The notes beneath the pieces were generated by a model, which worked only from the letters and a program-made list of their open reading frames with translations, ran no database searches and was not told where the DNA came from. Below, one piece after another: positions 1-7,703 of a stretch of 10,679 nt of DNA. Position numbers and translations under genes: made by a program. The DNA comes from Isotricha intestinalis. Lineage: Eukaryota > Ciliophora > Litostomatea > Vestibuliferida > Isotrichidae. The stretch's first letter is position 1. Each line of letters begins with the position of its first letter. The DNA is taken from the NCBI GenBank assembly GCA_023807065.1, contig JAJJLU010004655.1, positions 1 through 10,679 on the forward strand. Direction: 5' to 3'.

Positions 1-153
1 TTTAATATATTATATATTAAATTGAAATAAATAATAAAGATATTTGGAAAGATAAAGGAACTACTTATTTAGTTATTTATTAAAATCAAATCTTGAATAA
101 AAAAACAATTGTGATTATTTTTTTAAAAAAATTATAAAAAAGAAATGTTTAAT

Positions 154-178
154 TTAATAATTAATAATTAATAATTAA
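154..178. repeat. Short tandem repeat, TTAATAA x 3.6
   Basis: The unit TTAATAA repeats at 154-160, 161-167 and 168-174 and is followed by a partial TTAA. It is an exact period-7 array in AT-rich spacer about 285 bases upstream of the first gene. No function is evident; slippage in low-complexity DNA explains it. Confidence 0.85.
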
Positions 179-197
179 CTTTTAAAAAAATTACAAA

Positions 198-278
198 TTA
201 ATTTTCAATTGTTAAAACAATTTCAAAAAACCAAAATTGCTCTTCCTTAATTTTGTTATTGTCTTCTTCTCCAATTCA
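198..278 (-). pseudogene. Short coding-like patch, possible gene-end relict
   Basis: On the minus strand, from a TGA at the high-coordinate end, the frame reads about 26 acidic, protein-like codons (GEEDNNKIKEEQFWFFEIV and onward) before a TAA at 198-200. Most G residues fall at codon position 1 (GGA, GAA, GAA, GAC, GAA, GAG, GAA, GTT, GAA), as in the intact genes of this window. There is no start codon after the TGA and a further in-frame TAA lies a few codons upstream. It could be the tail of a decayed gene or chance. I do not recognise a family. Confidence 0.25.
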
Positions 279-462
279 CATCATAAAATCAAATTTTTAT
301 TAATAATGATTATGATGAGGAATATCAAAACAAATAAACATTAATTAATATTATTGACATTGAGTTTTTTAAAAATGTCATTATTCATATTATTATTAAA
401 TAATAATTATTAAATTTTGATTTATGCATTTAATTATATAATAAATAAATCATACAATTAAT

Positions 463-3315
463 ATGTCTCAAAATAATCAAATGAATAATACTTCAAATCA
501 ACAATTTCCTCAAAATATAATATCTTTAATACAAAATAGAAGTTTTCAACCATATAATCAAAATGAACAAAATCAAAATATAAAAGAAGAAGATATGATA
601 AATCAATTTAATGAAATTAGAAATTTAATAGAAAATAATAACATAAATGAATTATATAAATATATAAATATTAATCATCCTTCAAAACTTATCCTTCAAA
701 AAGGATTAATTTATTTATTAGAAGAATATCAAAAAAATCCCTTTTTTTATCAAATATTAGAAATTTTATTATATGGTGGAATAGATATAAATGAAATTTT
801 TAATTATAATCATCAAAATTATACTCTTTTAATGTTTGGTTTTGTTTTTAATGATATTGAATTTATAAAAAAAATTTTAAATTTTTCACAAGATATAAAT
901 CAAAATGATAGTAATAATAAAAATGCAATAATTTATTCAGTTCTTTATAATAGAAATGATGATCCAGAAATAGTTAATTTATTAATTAATAAAAAAGCAA
1001 ATATTAATTCAACAGCAAAAATAGAAAATTTATATGAAATTCATTCAGTTTTCACTTTAGCTTGTTTAAAAGGATTGAATAATATTGTAAGAATACTTTT
1101 AGAAAATATGGTTAATGTTAATTTTCAAACTCAACCTAAAGGAGATACTGGATTACATTTAGCTGTTCAAAATAAAAATTATGAAATTGTTAGAATGCTT
1201 TTAAGTAATTCTTTGGTTAATGTTGAGCAAGTAAATAATTATAAACTTAAAGCACTTGATATTGCCAAACAAAATGCATTTAATGATATTATTGAATTAT
1301 TTCAAAATTATTATAATACCAAAAATAATTATATTATAAAAAATAATGATAATTTTCAAGGCAATATAAATATTGTTTCCAATATGAATAATAATATTAA
1401 TAATTTCAATAACGTTAATTTAAAAAATAATAATTTAAATAACAATAATTTTATTAATAATAATAAGAATAACAGTAATTTGAATAATAATAATGTTAAT
1501 ACTACTCCTTTAATTAATAATAATATTAATAATCAACAATCTACTTCGTCTTATTATGATAATTCTATTCATTCAAGTGATATCGGAGAAACTATAGATG
1601 ATAATGAAAAAGAAAGTGTTAGTAATTTGAGTAGTGCTCCAAATCCCCAAGCTTATCAAATGAATAATTCACAAATTCCAAATATAGTAAACAATAGTCA
1701 AGTAGAAAATTTATATAATAATAATAATACAAATAATCATAGTAATAATAAAGTAATTGTAACTCAAAAAAATTTGAATGATTTAAAAAATAAATTGTCT
1801 ATCAAAATTTCAAATAATATAAAAAGAAATAATGGATACAATATTCAAATTCCTATTGAATTTATTTCAGGAAATAATGAAAATATAAATAATAAAAGTA
1901 ATAATAATTTTGATTATATCGAAGAATTTAATAAATTAAATCATTTTATAAGAATATCTAATACACCTACATTATATCTGGATTTAACAGATAAATCTTA
2001 TGAATTAGAATTAAAATTATCAGAATTAAAAAACCAACTAAAAGAGAAAATGGATAAAATCAAATTATTAGAAAACCAAAAATCAGATAGTGAGAAGTCT
2101 TTAAATGAACAAAAGAGATTTTTATCAAAAAAAGAAGAAGAATTAACTAATTTAAAAAATAAAAGTAATCAATATGATAATCAAATAAATGAATTAATAA
2201 CAAAAAAAAATGAATTGATCTCAAAAATTCCGGAAAATCATAATGATGTAATTTCCAAAAAAAATTTATCTCCAAAAGAATATCAAGAATTAAAATTCCA
2301 ACCAGCAAAATATGATGACAATTTTGTAACTCATATATTACAAAAAGATCTATTAGATTATCAAAAATATATTCAAGAACAAATGAATTTAAAAAAATAT
2401 ATTATTGAAAAACTAATTCAGAATGTTCAGACAACTGTTAATGAAGTTTTAAAAAGTTGTGAAGTTAAAATATATGGTTCTTATGCAACTGGATTATCTT
2501 TACCTTGGAGTGATTTAGATTTAGTTTTAATAAATAGAAATCCAACAATTAATCAAATTGGACTAATTTTAAGAAATTTATATTATGGTTTTAAAGGGAA
2601 AATGTGGATTTATTCTATGAAATATTCTGAAAATCAACCATTGCCTACTATTAAAATCATAACAACAAATGAATTTAATTCTATTCATTTAAATATTTCT
2701 ATTCAAGATGATAAGCATTATGGTTTAAAATGTGTCAATTTAGTTAAAAGTTATTTAAAAGAATATTCTGTTTTATTACCTTTAGTTCTTGCCTTAAAAA
2801 CTATTTTAAAAAATGCTAATTTAAATAACAATAATTCAGGGGGGTTAAGTTCATATGGTTTAATTTTAATGGTTGTTTCTTATATTCAAAGTAAAAGAGA
2901 AAATAATAATTTACAAGAAGAAGAAGTAGATATTATTGGAAAGACATTTCATGGTTTTTTAGGTCATTATGGAATATATTTTGATTTTAATAAATATGTA
3001 ATATTAACTTATCCAATTAAAGATAATAATACTCCGATAATTGATAAAGAATCTGTTTTAAATTTTAGTCAAAATAGTCATGAATTAATTATTGTTGATC
3101 CTTTAAATAATAATAATAATGTTGCACAAAAAACTTATCAATTTATGAATTTAAAAATGGCTTTTATGATTGCTTTTATGATTACTAAAGAGGATTGTGA
3201 ATGTGGTTGTCATTATGGAAGAGCTACATATGAAAATACTTTATATTCGACTGATCATTGTATTTTAAAAAGAATGTTTAATTCTGTTAAAAGATTTAGT
3301 AATAATACTAAATGA
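463..3315 (+). CDS. Ankyrin-repeat / Trf4-TUTase-type nucleotidyltransferase fusion protein
   Basis: A 950-residue protein. By family it is a non-canonical poly(A)/poly(U) polymerase (Pol-beta superfamily, PAP/25A-associated), enzymes that add nucleotides to RNA 3' ends. Residues 1-48 are Asn/Gln-rich. About 50-285 are ankyrin-like repeats, clearest at 193-280 (TGLHLAVQNKNYEIVRMLL). About 290-430 are an Asn-rich linker and 510-592 a Lys/Glu-rich coiled coil. The catalytic core starts near 620, with GSYATGLSLPWSDLDLVL at 672-689 giving the first two Asp (D684, D686). GGLSSYGLILMVVSYIQ (793-809) and DPLNNNNNV (879-887) are typical of the Trf4/TUTase central and PAP-associated regions. The third catalytic Asp appears replaced by Asn744 (LNISI where DIS-type is expected), so activity is uncertain. 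The tail has C912, C914, C916, H917, H932 and C933. The start is the first ATG after an in-frame TAA at 442; the stop is TGA. The Trf4/TUTase assignment is strong; the substrate is unknown. Confidence 0.93.
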   Translation: MSQNNQMNNTSNQQFPQNIISLIQNRSFQPYNQNEQNQNIKEEDMINQFNEIRNLIENNNINELYKYININHPSKLILQKGLIYLLEEYQKNPFFYQILEILLYGGIDINEIFNYNHQNYTLLMFGFVFNDIEFIKKILNFSQDINQNDSNNKNAIIYSVLYNRNDDPEIVNLLINKKANINSTAKIENLYEIHSVFTLACLKGLNNIVRILLENMVNVNFQTQPKGDTGLHLAVQNKNYEIVRMLLSNSLVNVEQVNNYKLKALDIAKQNAFNDIIELFQNYYNTKNNYIIKNNDNFQGNINIVSNMNNNINNFNNVNLKNNNLNNNNFINNNKNNSNLNNNNVNTTPLINNNINNQQSTSSYYDNSIHSSDIGETIDDNEKESVSNLSSAPNPQAYQMNNSQIPNIVNNSQVENLYNNNNTNNHSNNKVIVTQKNLNDLKNKLSIKISNNIKRNNGYNIQIPIEFISGNNENINNKSNNNFDYIEEFNKLNHFIRISNTPTLYLDLTDKSYELELKLSELKNQLKEKMDKIKLLENQKSDSEKSLNEQKRFLSKKEEELTNLKNKSNQYDNQINELITKKNELISKIPENHNDVISKKNLSPKEYQELKFQPAKYDDNFVTHILQKDLLDYQKYIQEQMNLKKYIIEKLIQNVQTTVNEVLKSCEVKIYGSYATGLSLPWSDLDLVLINRNPTINQIGLILRNLYYGFKGKMWIYSMKYSENQPLPTIKIITTNEFNSIHLNISIQDDKHYGLKCVNLVKSYLKEYSVLLPLVLALKTILKNANLNNNNSGGLSSYGLILMVVSYIQSKRENNNLQEEEVDIIGKTFHGFLGHYGIYFDFNKYVILTYPIKDNNTPIIDKESVLNFSQNSHELIIVDPLNNNNNVAQKTYQFMNLKMAFMIAFMITKEDCECGCHYGRATYENTLYSTDHCILKRMFNSVKRFSNNTK
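1330..1542 (+). repeat. AAT-rich low-complexity tract encoding poly-Asn linker
   Basis: Within the first gene, residues about 290-360 are largely Asn encoded by AAT (with AAC interspersed), broken by Ile, Leu, Phe, Val and Lys. It separates the ankyrin region from the coiled coil and catalytic core. Such runs are common in AT-rich protist genomes such as Dictyostelium and Plasmodium; the likely cause is trinucleotide slippage, and the tract is probably a disordered linker. Confidence 0.85.
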
Positions 3316-3566
3316 AATAATTATTAATATTTATATAGAAAAAATGAAATAAAATTTTTATAAATAAAAAACAATTTCTTATCAAAAAAAAGGTATTACT
3401 TTAAATTACACATCTCATTTTCCTAATTTTTAGTGATATTTTAATGTTTCTATGTGTTTATATTGTATTTGTTATAATCTCTGAAAAAAACTTATAAAAA
3501 TACAATTATTTGAATAATTCTTATTTTAAATACTTTAAATTCATATTTTCTATTTAAATAAAAATT
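3316..3566. other. AT-rich 3' flank of the nucleotidyltransferase gene
   Basis: No gene is seen. AATAAA occurs at 3348-3353, about 33 bases after the TGA stop, where a polyadenylation signal would be plausible, but the hexamer is very common by chance here. A minus-strand open frame of 86 codons crossing 3492-3752 is hydrophobic, made of AT-rich codons, and is not regarded as a gene. Confidence 0.4.
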
Positions 3567-4636
3567 ATTTATACAATAAAATATAAAGTTTATGATAAAA
3601 ACAAACCAATATAAGGAGAATAGGAAATAAATAATTTTTTTTTTGATTATATTAAACTTGAATAAGAAGATAATTGAATGATTTAATGTACTAAGGAAGG
3701 AAAATATGGTATTTAATGAAATATAGAAAGTGTGAGAATCCAGAATTTTCACCCATTAGCAATAAAGAAAAGAATAACAAATGATAATAAAAAAAAAATT
3801 CATCAAGACATAATTCGGTGACTAAAATAATAAATTCATACATCACTCAAAACTAACTTCCCTATCAATAACCATTGATAAATCTATAAAACCAAAGAAC
3901 TGTTCCAAAAGGAAAAACAATTGACATTCCCAAAATAAAAATTTTCAAAATGAAAGAATGATATTATAAAATAAAATAAAAAAAATAAACACAACATTTT
4001 TTATCTAAAGAATACCAATCGAAAATCAAAAACCTTATAACTTAAATGATTTAATACATAATTTCAAAATTTTGAATTCATTATAAGAAAGAAGTTAATA
4101 TTCTTCATTGAAAAATAAGGAAATGATGATATTATATAATTTATTTATAATATATGAGGCTCAAGAAATAAACAAAAATAATGATAAACCCAAAATTTAA
4201 ATTCTCAATTCCAAAATTCCAATCATCCTCAAATACTAAATTCTTTAATTTAAAATCCTCTATTACAAAATCTCAAATAAATAAGTTTTCAATTATGACA
4301 ATTGTTTGAAACTTCAAATTATTCATTATACCCTTAATTACAATCAAACATAAATCTTCTAAAAAAGCTCTAACCATAGCAGAATATTATGAGAGATAAT
4401 AGAACAATAAACTCAATAAGTTTTTAATAGCTCAACAAAGAAAAGAAGAGCCAGAGCAGAATATATAAAAAAATTATGAATCAATAAGCGAAGAGGAAAC
4501 AACAAAAATCCAAAAACAAAAGTAAATCACTTCACATTGTTTCTCAAATGAAATAAAAAAAAAACCAATCAATCAAATTGGAAAACAAATGGTATTGACT
4601 CCAAATTATAATTTACAAATTCAACTACAAACTTAT
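3567..4636 (+). pseudogene. Decayed coding region, several frames, family not recognised
   Basis: No open frame survives, but several plus-strand stretches look coding. At 3591-3770 one frame reads through five TAA/TAG and two TGA codons; 13 of about 27 G residues in 3615-3767 are at codon position 1, and intact pieces include EINNFFFDYIKLE and NIESVRIQNFHPLAIKK. Around 4098-4198 a second frame gives a piece ending YEAQEINKNNDKPKI. At 4200-4360 the first frame is Asn/Gln-rich. At 4382-4636 a third frame runs 85 codons with only four stops and 13 of 28 G at position 1 (KNYESISEEETTKIQKQK). Many stops are TAA or TAG where Gln would fit. This suits an Asn/Gln-rich gene broken by frameshifts and nonsense changes. 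Overall stop density in the first frame is close to random, so part may be chance. No motif identifies a family. Confidence 0.4.
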
Positions 4637-5021
4637 TGAAAAAATATTAAGAATAATTTAGATTTTGCCTTATACTAATAAAAATTTTAATTCAGAATTA
4701 AATTAAAAACCTATTACTAATCCTTGAAATTCAATTTGAATATAATTGTATGTATAATGTTTTAGTTAATAATAAGATTAATTCTTGGAAAATAGAATAA
4801 AAGAGGAATTGGTTATTTGGCAAAAATAGATTTTTTATTTTTTTGTTTTTAAATAAAATATATTTTTTTATTTTTTATTTTCAATTATGAAGATTAAAAA
4901 AATTTATTTAATTTAATGATTCAAAATAAATATTATTCTATTTTAAATTTTTTATAATACATTCAAACACTATAAATACAAAAATATAAAAAGTTAATTT
5001 TAGACTTGAGACAAAAAAAAT
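4637..5021. other. AT-rich spacer with T-rich tract
   Basis: No gene is seen. The segment switches from A-rich to T-rich: 4831-4882 is almost only T and A on the plus strand, including several runs of six or more T. It lies at the 3' side of the minus-strand FHA gene, whose TAA is at 5022-5024, so on that strand the flank is A-rich. No clear polyadenylation or terminator signal can be singled out. Confidence 0.5.
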
Positions 5022-6059
5022 TTATAATTCTTTTAATTCAAAAAAAATTTTTGTCATTCCAGTTTTTATCATCATTTCATTAAATATTTCCATTTTATTA
5101 ATAAGTAACCAAACACCATTTGTAGATTGTTTATTTTTATTATCATATTCATTATTATAGTTACCATCATATACATAAAATTCATTGGTTTCTTGATCAT
5201 AAAGAAATGTCATTTGAACTCTACTTATTCCTGTTTCATCAGAAACAATAATATCACAATCATTACTTCTCCCCACTTTAATATTTTTTTTTTCATTTAA
5301 ATTAAATTGAAATCTTTTATTTTTATAATATATTATAAATTTCATTGAATTGATTTTAAATTCTGTTTTTAAGATTACTAAATTATTAAGCATAAAAATT
5401 AATTTATTATTATTTTCATTTATTAATAATTTTGGATTAATTCTTAAAAAAATTCCATTTCCTTCTTTGCAATCTTTTATAAAAAATCTTCCATCTTCAT
5501 ATATTATATTAAATTGATGAGGTTTTATATTTGAATCTGGAATTTTATAATCTATTCCCTTATAATAAATACTATCTTCTTTACTTACAATTGAACTTCC
5601 GAAAGTAAATATTTTTTCTCTTAATTCTTCTTTAATAATATTTATATTTTTTTTTTCACTGATAAGAGAAGTGTTTGTAATTTGAATTTTATCAAATTCA
5701 ACATTTGATTCATTTGATAATTTCATTGTTAATAAAAGTTGAGATGAATATTCTCTTGAGTCTATTATACTTTGAGATTTCATTATATAACTTGATTTAT
5801 TATTCACCGAATTTTTTTCACTTTTTACATTATTGTCATTTGCAAAAGTTATTTTTCTACTTTGTAAAGGTTTAATACAATTTGAATTATTTATAGTTTG
5901 AATTGTGTTGTTTATCGAAGGGGATTCATTTGATAAATTTTTATTATATTCTTGTTGATTTTGAATTATCAAATTACTATTATCATCATTAATATCTTGA
6001 TTTAAAGAATTTATATTTATTACTCTTTTTTCATTAAAACATCCTAACATACATCCCAT
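5022..6059 (-). CDS. Putatively lipid-anchored tandem FHA-domain protein
   Basis: A 345-residue protein. The start is the ATG at 6059; an upstream TTG in frame is not a plausible eukaryotic start. It begins MGCMLGCFNEK. Gly2, non-excluded Cys3, Gly6 and Cys7 fit the N-myristoylation pattern, and Cys3/Cys7 are candidate palmitoylation sites, suggesting membrane attachment. Residues 10-145 are Asn/Ser-rich and probably disordered. The C-terminal FHA domain (about 245-345) has the phosphothreonine-binding landmarks: G263-R264-S265, S279, and N314-G315 in STNGVWLL. The usual SxxH has Gln282 in place of His. An upstream segment (about 150-235) resembles a degenerate FHA: GSS at 154-156 lacks the Arg, with IKPH at 178-181 and NGIFL at 201-205. 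FHA proteins dock on phosphothreonine partners; the partner here is unknown. It is divergent from the fragment at 6159 and tail-to-tail with the decayed region. FHA2 is confident, FHA1 and lipidation are predictions. Confidence 0.88.
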   Translation of the reverse strand: MGCMLGCFNEKRVININSLNQDINDDNSNLIIQNQQEYNKNLSNESPSINNTIQTINNSNCIKPLQSRKITFANDNNVKSEKNSVNNKSSYIMKSQSIIDSREYSSQLLLTMKLSNESNVEFDKIQITNTSLISEKKNINIIKEELREKIFTFGSSIVSKEDSIYYKGIDYKIPDSNIKPHQFNIIYEDGRFFIKDCKEGNGIFLRINPKLLINENNNKLIFMLNNLVILKTEFKINSMKFIIYYKNKRFQFNLNEKKNIKVGRSNDCDIIVSDETGISRVQMTFLYDQETNEFYVYDGNYNNEYDNKNKQSTNGVWLLINKMEIFNEMMIKTGMTKIFFELKEL

Positions 6060-6158
6060 AAATTTCAATAATTAAATAAATAATTAAATTTCTATTAAAA
6101 AAAAAAGTAAAAAATATATTTCAAAAAATAATTTAATCAACTGAATAAAAATAATAAA

Positions 6159-6432
6159 ATGTTCAAGTTAGACAATACTCCTTCCCCACAATACTATCAT
6201 AATTTAACTCTCCCTTAGTCTAAGAGGGAAAGCTGAAGGGACTTATAAATTAGGAGGCACATTAACATTAACTTCAAAACAACTTGATGGAACTGCCATT
6301 AGCGGTGTTACTCCTTCTATAGGTACTACTACTTTAACTGTTAGTAATAGTTCTGGAGATGATTCTAAACCTAATACTTCTAAATATTTAAATATTTCTT
6401 TCTGTTTATTCTTAATGTTATTATTTTTCTAA
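6159..6432 (+). pseudogene. Gene fragment ending in a GPI-signal-like tail
   Basis: From a TAA at 6205-6207 the frame 6208-6432 is open for 74 codons to a TAA at 6430-6432. It is richer in G and C than its flanks. It is Thr/Ser/Gly-rich (GGTLTLTSKQLDGTAISGV), then SNSSGDDSKPNTSK, then a 15-residue hydrophobic end (YLNISFCLFLMLLFF). Small residues, hydrophilic spacer and terminal hydrophobic stretch match a GPI-anchor attachment signal of a surface protein. There is no ATG in this frame; an ATG at 6159 opens another frame (MFKLDNTPSPQYYHNLTLP) ending at TAG 6216-6218. A frameshift could link them. A GT...TAG intron from about 6167 to 6218 would also restore the frame, but then no signal peptide remains. 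I favour the truncated 3' end of a surface-protein gene. Confidence 0.5.
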
Positions 6433-7065
6433 ATTGATATATTCAATTTTATAAATCTAATCTTTTTTATTCTAGAAAATTTCTAAGTTCAGGAAATCGC
6501 AATTTTTGTATTTAAAAATAATTCATTATTCTAATTTATTTAAAAATTGTATTTTATTAGATATTTTTAATCTAAATTAAAATATATTTTCTTTATTAAC
6601 TTTTTAAGCAATTTTTAGTTTTTAATTCAATTAAAAAATAATTTTTTGTTATTAACTTTACAGAAAAAATATAGGAAAAATAATTATTCACACATATTAT
6701 TTTCAATTTTTTTATTAATGTGAAAAGAAGTGTAAACATTTGATATAAATGGTGAATTCTAATCATTCTATAATACTTTCCCTAAATTCAAACTATTTTA
6801 TAAATTAAATTTTGTATTTTCAATTGTTTTCTTAATTTTATTTTTCTTTTTATTTCTTCTTTTTTAAATTTTAAATTCATATGATAAAAGGAAAAAAAAT
6901 AATTATTTTTATAGACAATATCAAATTTTATTATCAAATTAAAAATCATCATAATAATTTTATTATATATATCATCTATAATAAATAGGAAGAAAATATT
7001 ATCCAAATATTACTTTTTTAATCATCAAAGGGGGTCAATATAATATAATTTAATATAATATATAA
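6433..7065. other. AT-rich spacer without a supported gene
   Basis: I see no coding-like patch here. A weak inverted repeat pairs TTCACA-type sequence near 6687-6697 with ATGTGAA near 6718-6724 around a T-rich loop. A 72-codon minus-strand frame at 6788-7006 is composed of Ile, Lys, Asn, Phe and Leu codons expected from AT-rich noise and is not called. Confidence 0.5.
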
Positions 7066-7403
7066 AATTGTAAAATAATCAACCTTAAATTTGTGGAAAA
7101 TATTCTTTTATCTAAAATGAGAAGTCTAGATTTAATTGTTATAAAATTTATTTTTTTAAAGAAAAATGACAGAATTACCTATATGAATATTATTTTTGGA
7201 GTAAAAGAAATATCGTGGAATTCATTGACTCCATAAATACTTTAAATTAACTTCATTCTTTGATAAAAATAAAATGAACAAGATATAAATATCAAATTAT
7301 CAATATTCCAATTAGAGAACCATTTTCTTCATCTAGTATGTTAAAAACCCTTCTCTTGAGATGTTTCTTTAGGCAATGGTATTTAAAATCTATGTTCAAT
7401 TAA
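7066..7403 (+). pseudogene. Coding-like relict, family not recognised
   Basis: One plus-strand frame is open for 56 codons (7066-7236), with ATG at 7120 followed by RSLDLIVIKFIFLKKNDR and then ITYMNIIFGVKEISWNSLTP before TAA. Further on, the same frame gives NEQDINIKLSIFQLENHF and DVSLGNGI between TAA and TGA codons, while another frame is open at 7278-7403 (REPFSSSSMLKTLLLRCFFR). Codons such as GGA, GTA, GAA, GAT and GGT put G at position 1, as in the intact genes. The best reading is a fragment of a gene broken by nonsense changes and small indels. No conserved motif was found, and chance cannot be excluded because only about 56 codons are continuously open. Confidence 0.3.
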
Positions 7404-7703
7404 ATAAAAGATATTCTCCAGTTTAAACCATAATTATTTTTGTTAAAGAAAATATTATTATTGTTTATAATTCATTAAATTATCATTTTTGTTTCTTTTT
7501 ATATTCCATTAATAATTATTTTTTTGAAGCATATTTTTTGTCACCACTTCATCCAAATCCCCTGTGAATAAAAGACTTCATGTTCCATAATTATATAATA
7601 TTGATTTGGTTCAATAATTAAAATAATTACAAATTATTATTCAATTTATAATTTTATGAATAGAATTAAACTAAAAATTTGAAAAAATTCTTTAAATGTT
7701 TAT
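7404..7703. other. AT-rich 3' flank of the GTPase gene
   Basis: No gene or RNA is recognised. The segment lies downstream of the minus-strand GTPase gene (TAA at 7704-7706). A GGTTCAATAATT at 7608-7619 only loosely resembles a Pol III B box and has no matching A box or clover-leaf, so it is not called a tRNA. Confidence 0.5.

Larger units (their letters stand above)
1..462. other. AT-rich 5' spacer upstream of the nucleotidyltransferase gene
   Basis: No convincing complete gene is seen here. It holds a period-7 tandem repeat (154-178), a small coding-like patch on the minus strand (198-278), and a short inverted repeat in which TGACATT near 354-360 pairs with AATGTCA near 374-380 across a T/A-rich loop. 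The last 30 bases before the ATG at 463 are AT-rich and contain TCATAC at 450-455, which partly resembles the parabasalid initiator (TCA-Py-W-W). A chance match is likely in such DNA, so no promoter is called. Confidence 0.5.

Noticed and set aside
1..21. Near-palindrome of TTTAATATA and its complement at the window start
   Set aside because: Pure A/T palindromes of this size are common by chance here.
450..455. TCATAC as a parabasalid initiator element
   Set aside because: The last base does not fit TCA-Py-W-W fully, and no such motif precedes the FHA gene; chance is likely.
3492..3752. Minus-strand 86-codon frame, hydrophobic, possible small membrane protein
   Set aside because: It consists of Phe, Ile, Leu, Asn and Lys codons expected from AT-rich noise, and the plus strand of 3591-3770 has a better coding signature.
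3567..4800. Reading the whole relict as one intact gene with TAA/TAG as Gln and TGA as Trp
   Set aside because: The three intact genes clearly use the standard code, stops in that frame are about as frequent as expected by chance, and another frame is better between about 4380 and 4636.
6060..6068. Upstream extension of the FHA protein by three residues from a TTG
   Set aside because: TTG is not an expected start in a eukaryotic gene, and the next ATG gives a clear MGC lipidation start.
6788..7006. Minus-strand 72-codon frame
   Set aside because: Low-complexity Ile/Lys/Asn/Phe composition, no motif, in featureless spacer.
7600..7625. Possible tRNA B box (GGTTCAATAATT)
   Set aside because: No A box at the right distance and no clover-leaf arms could be paired.
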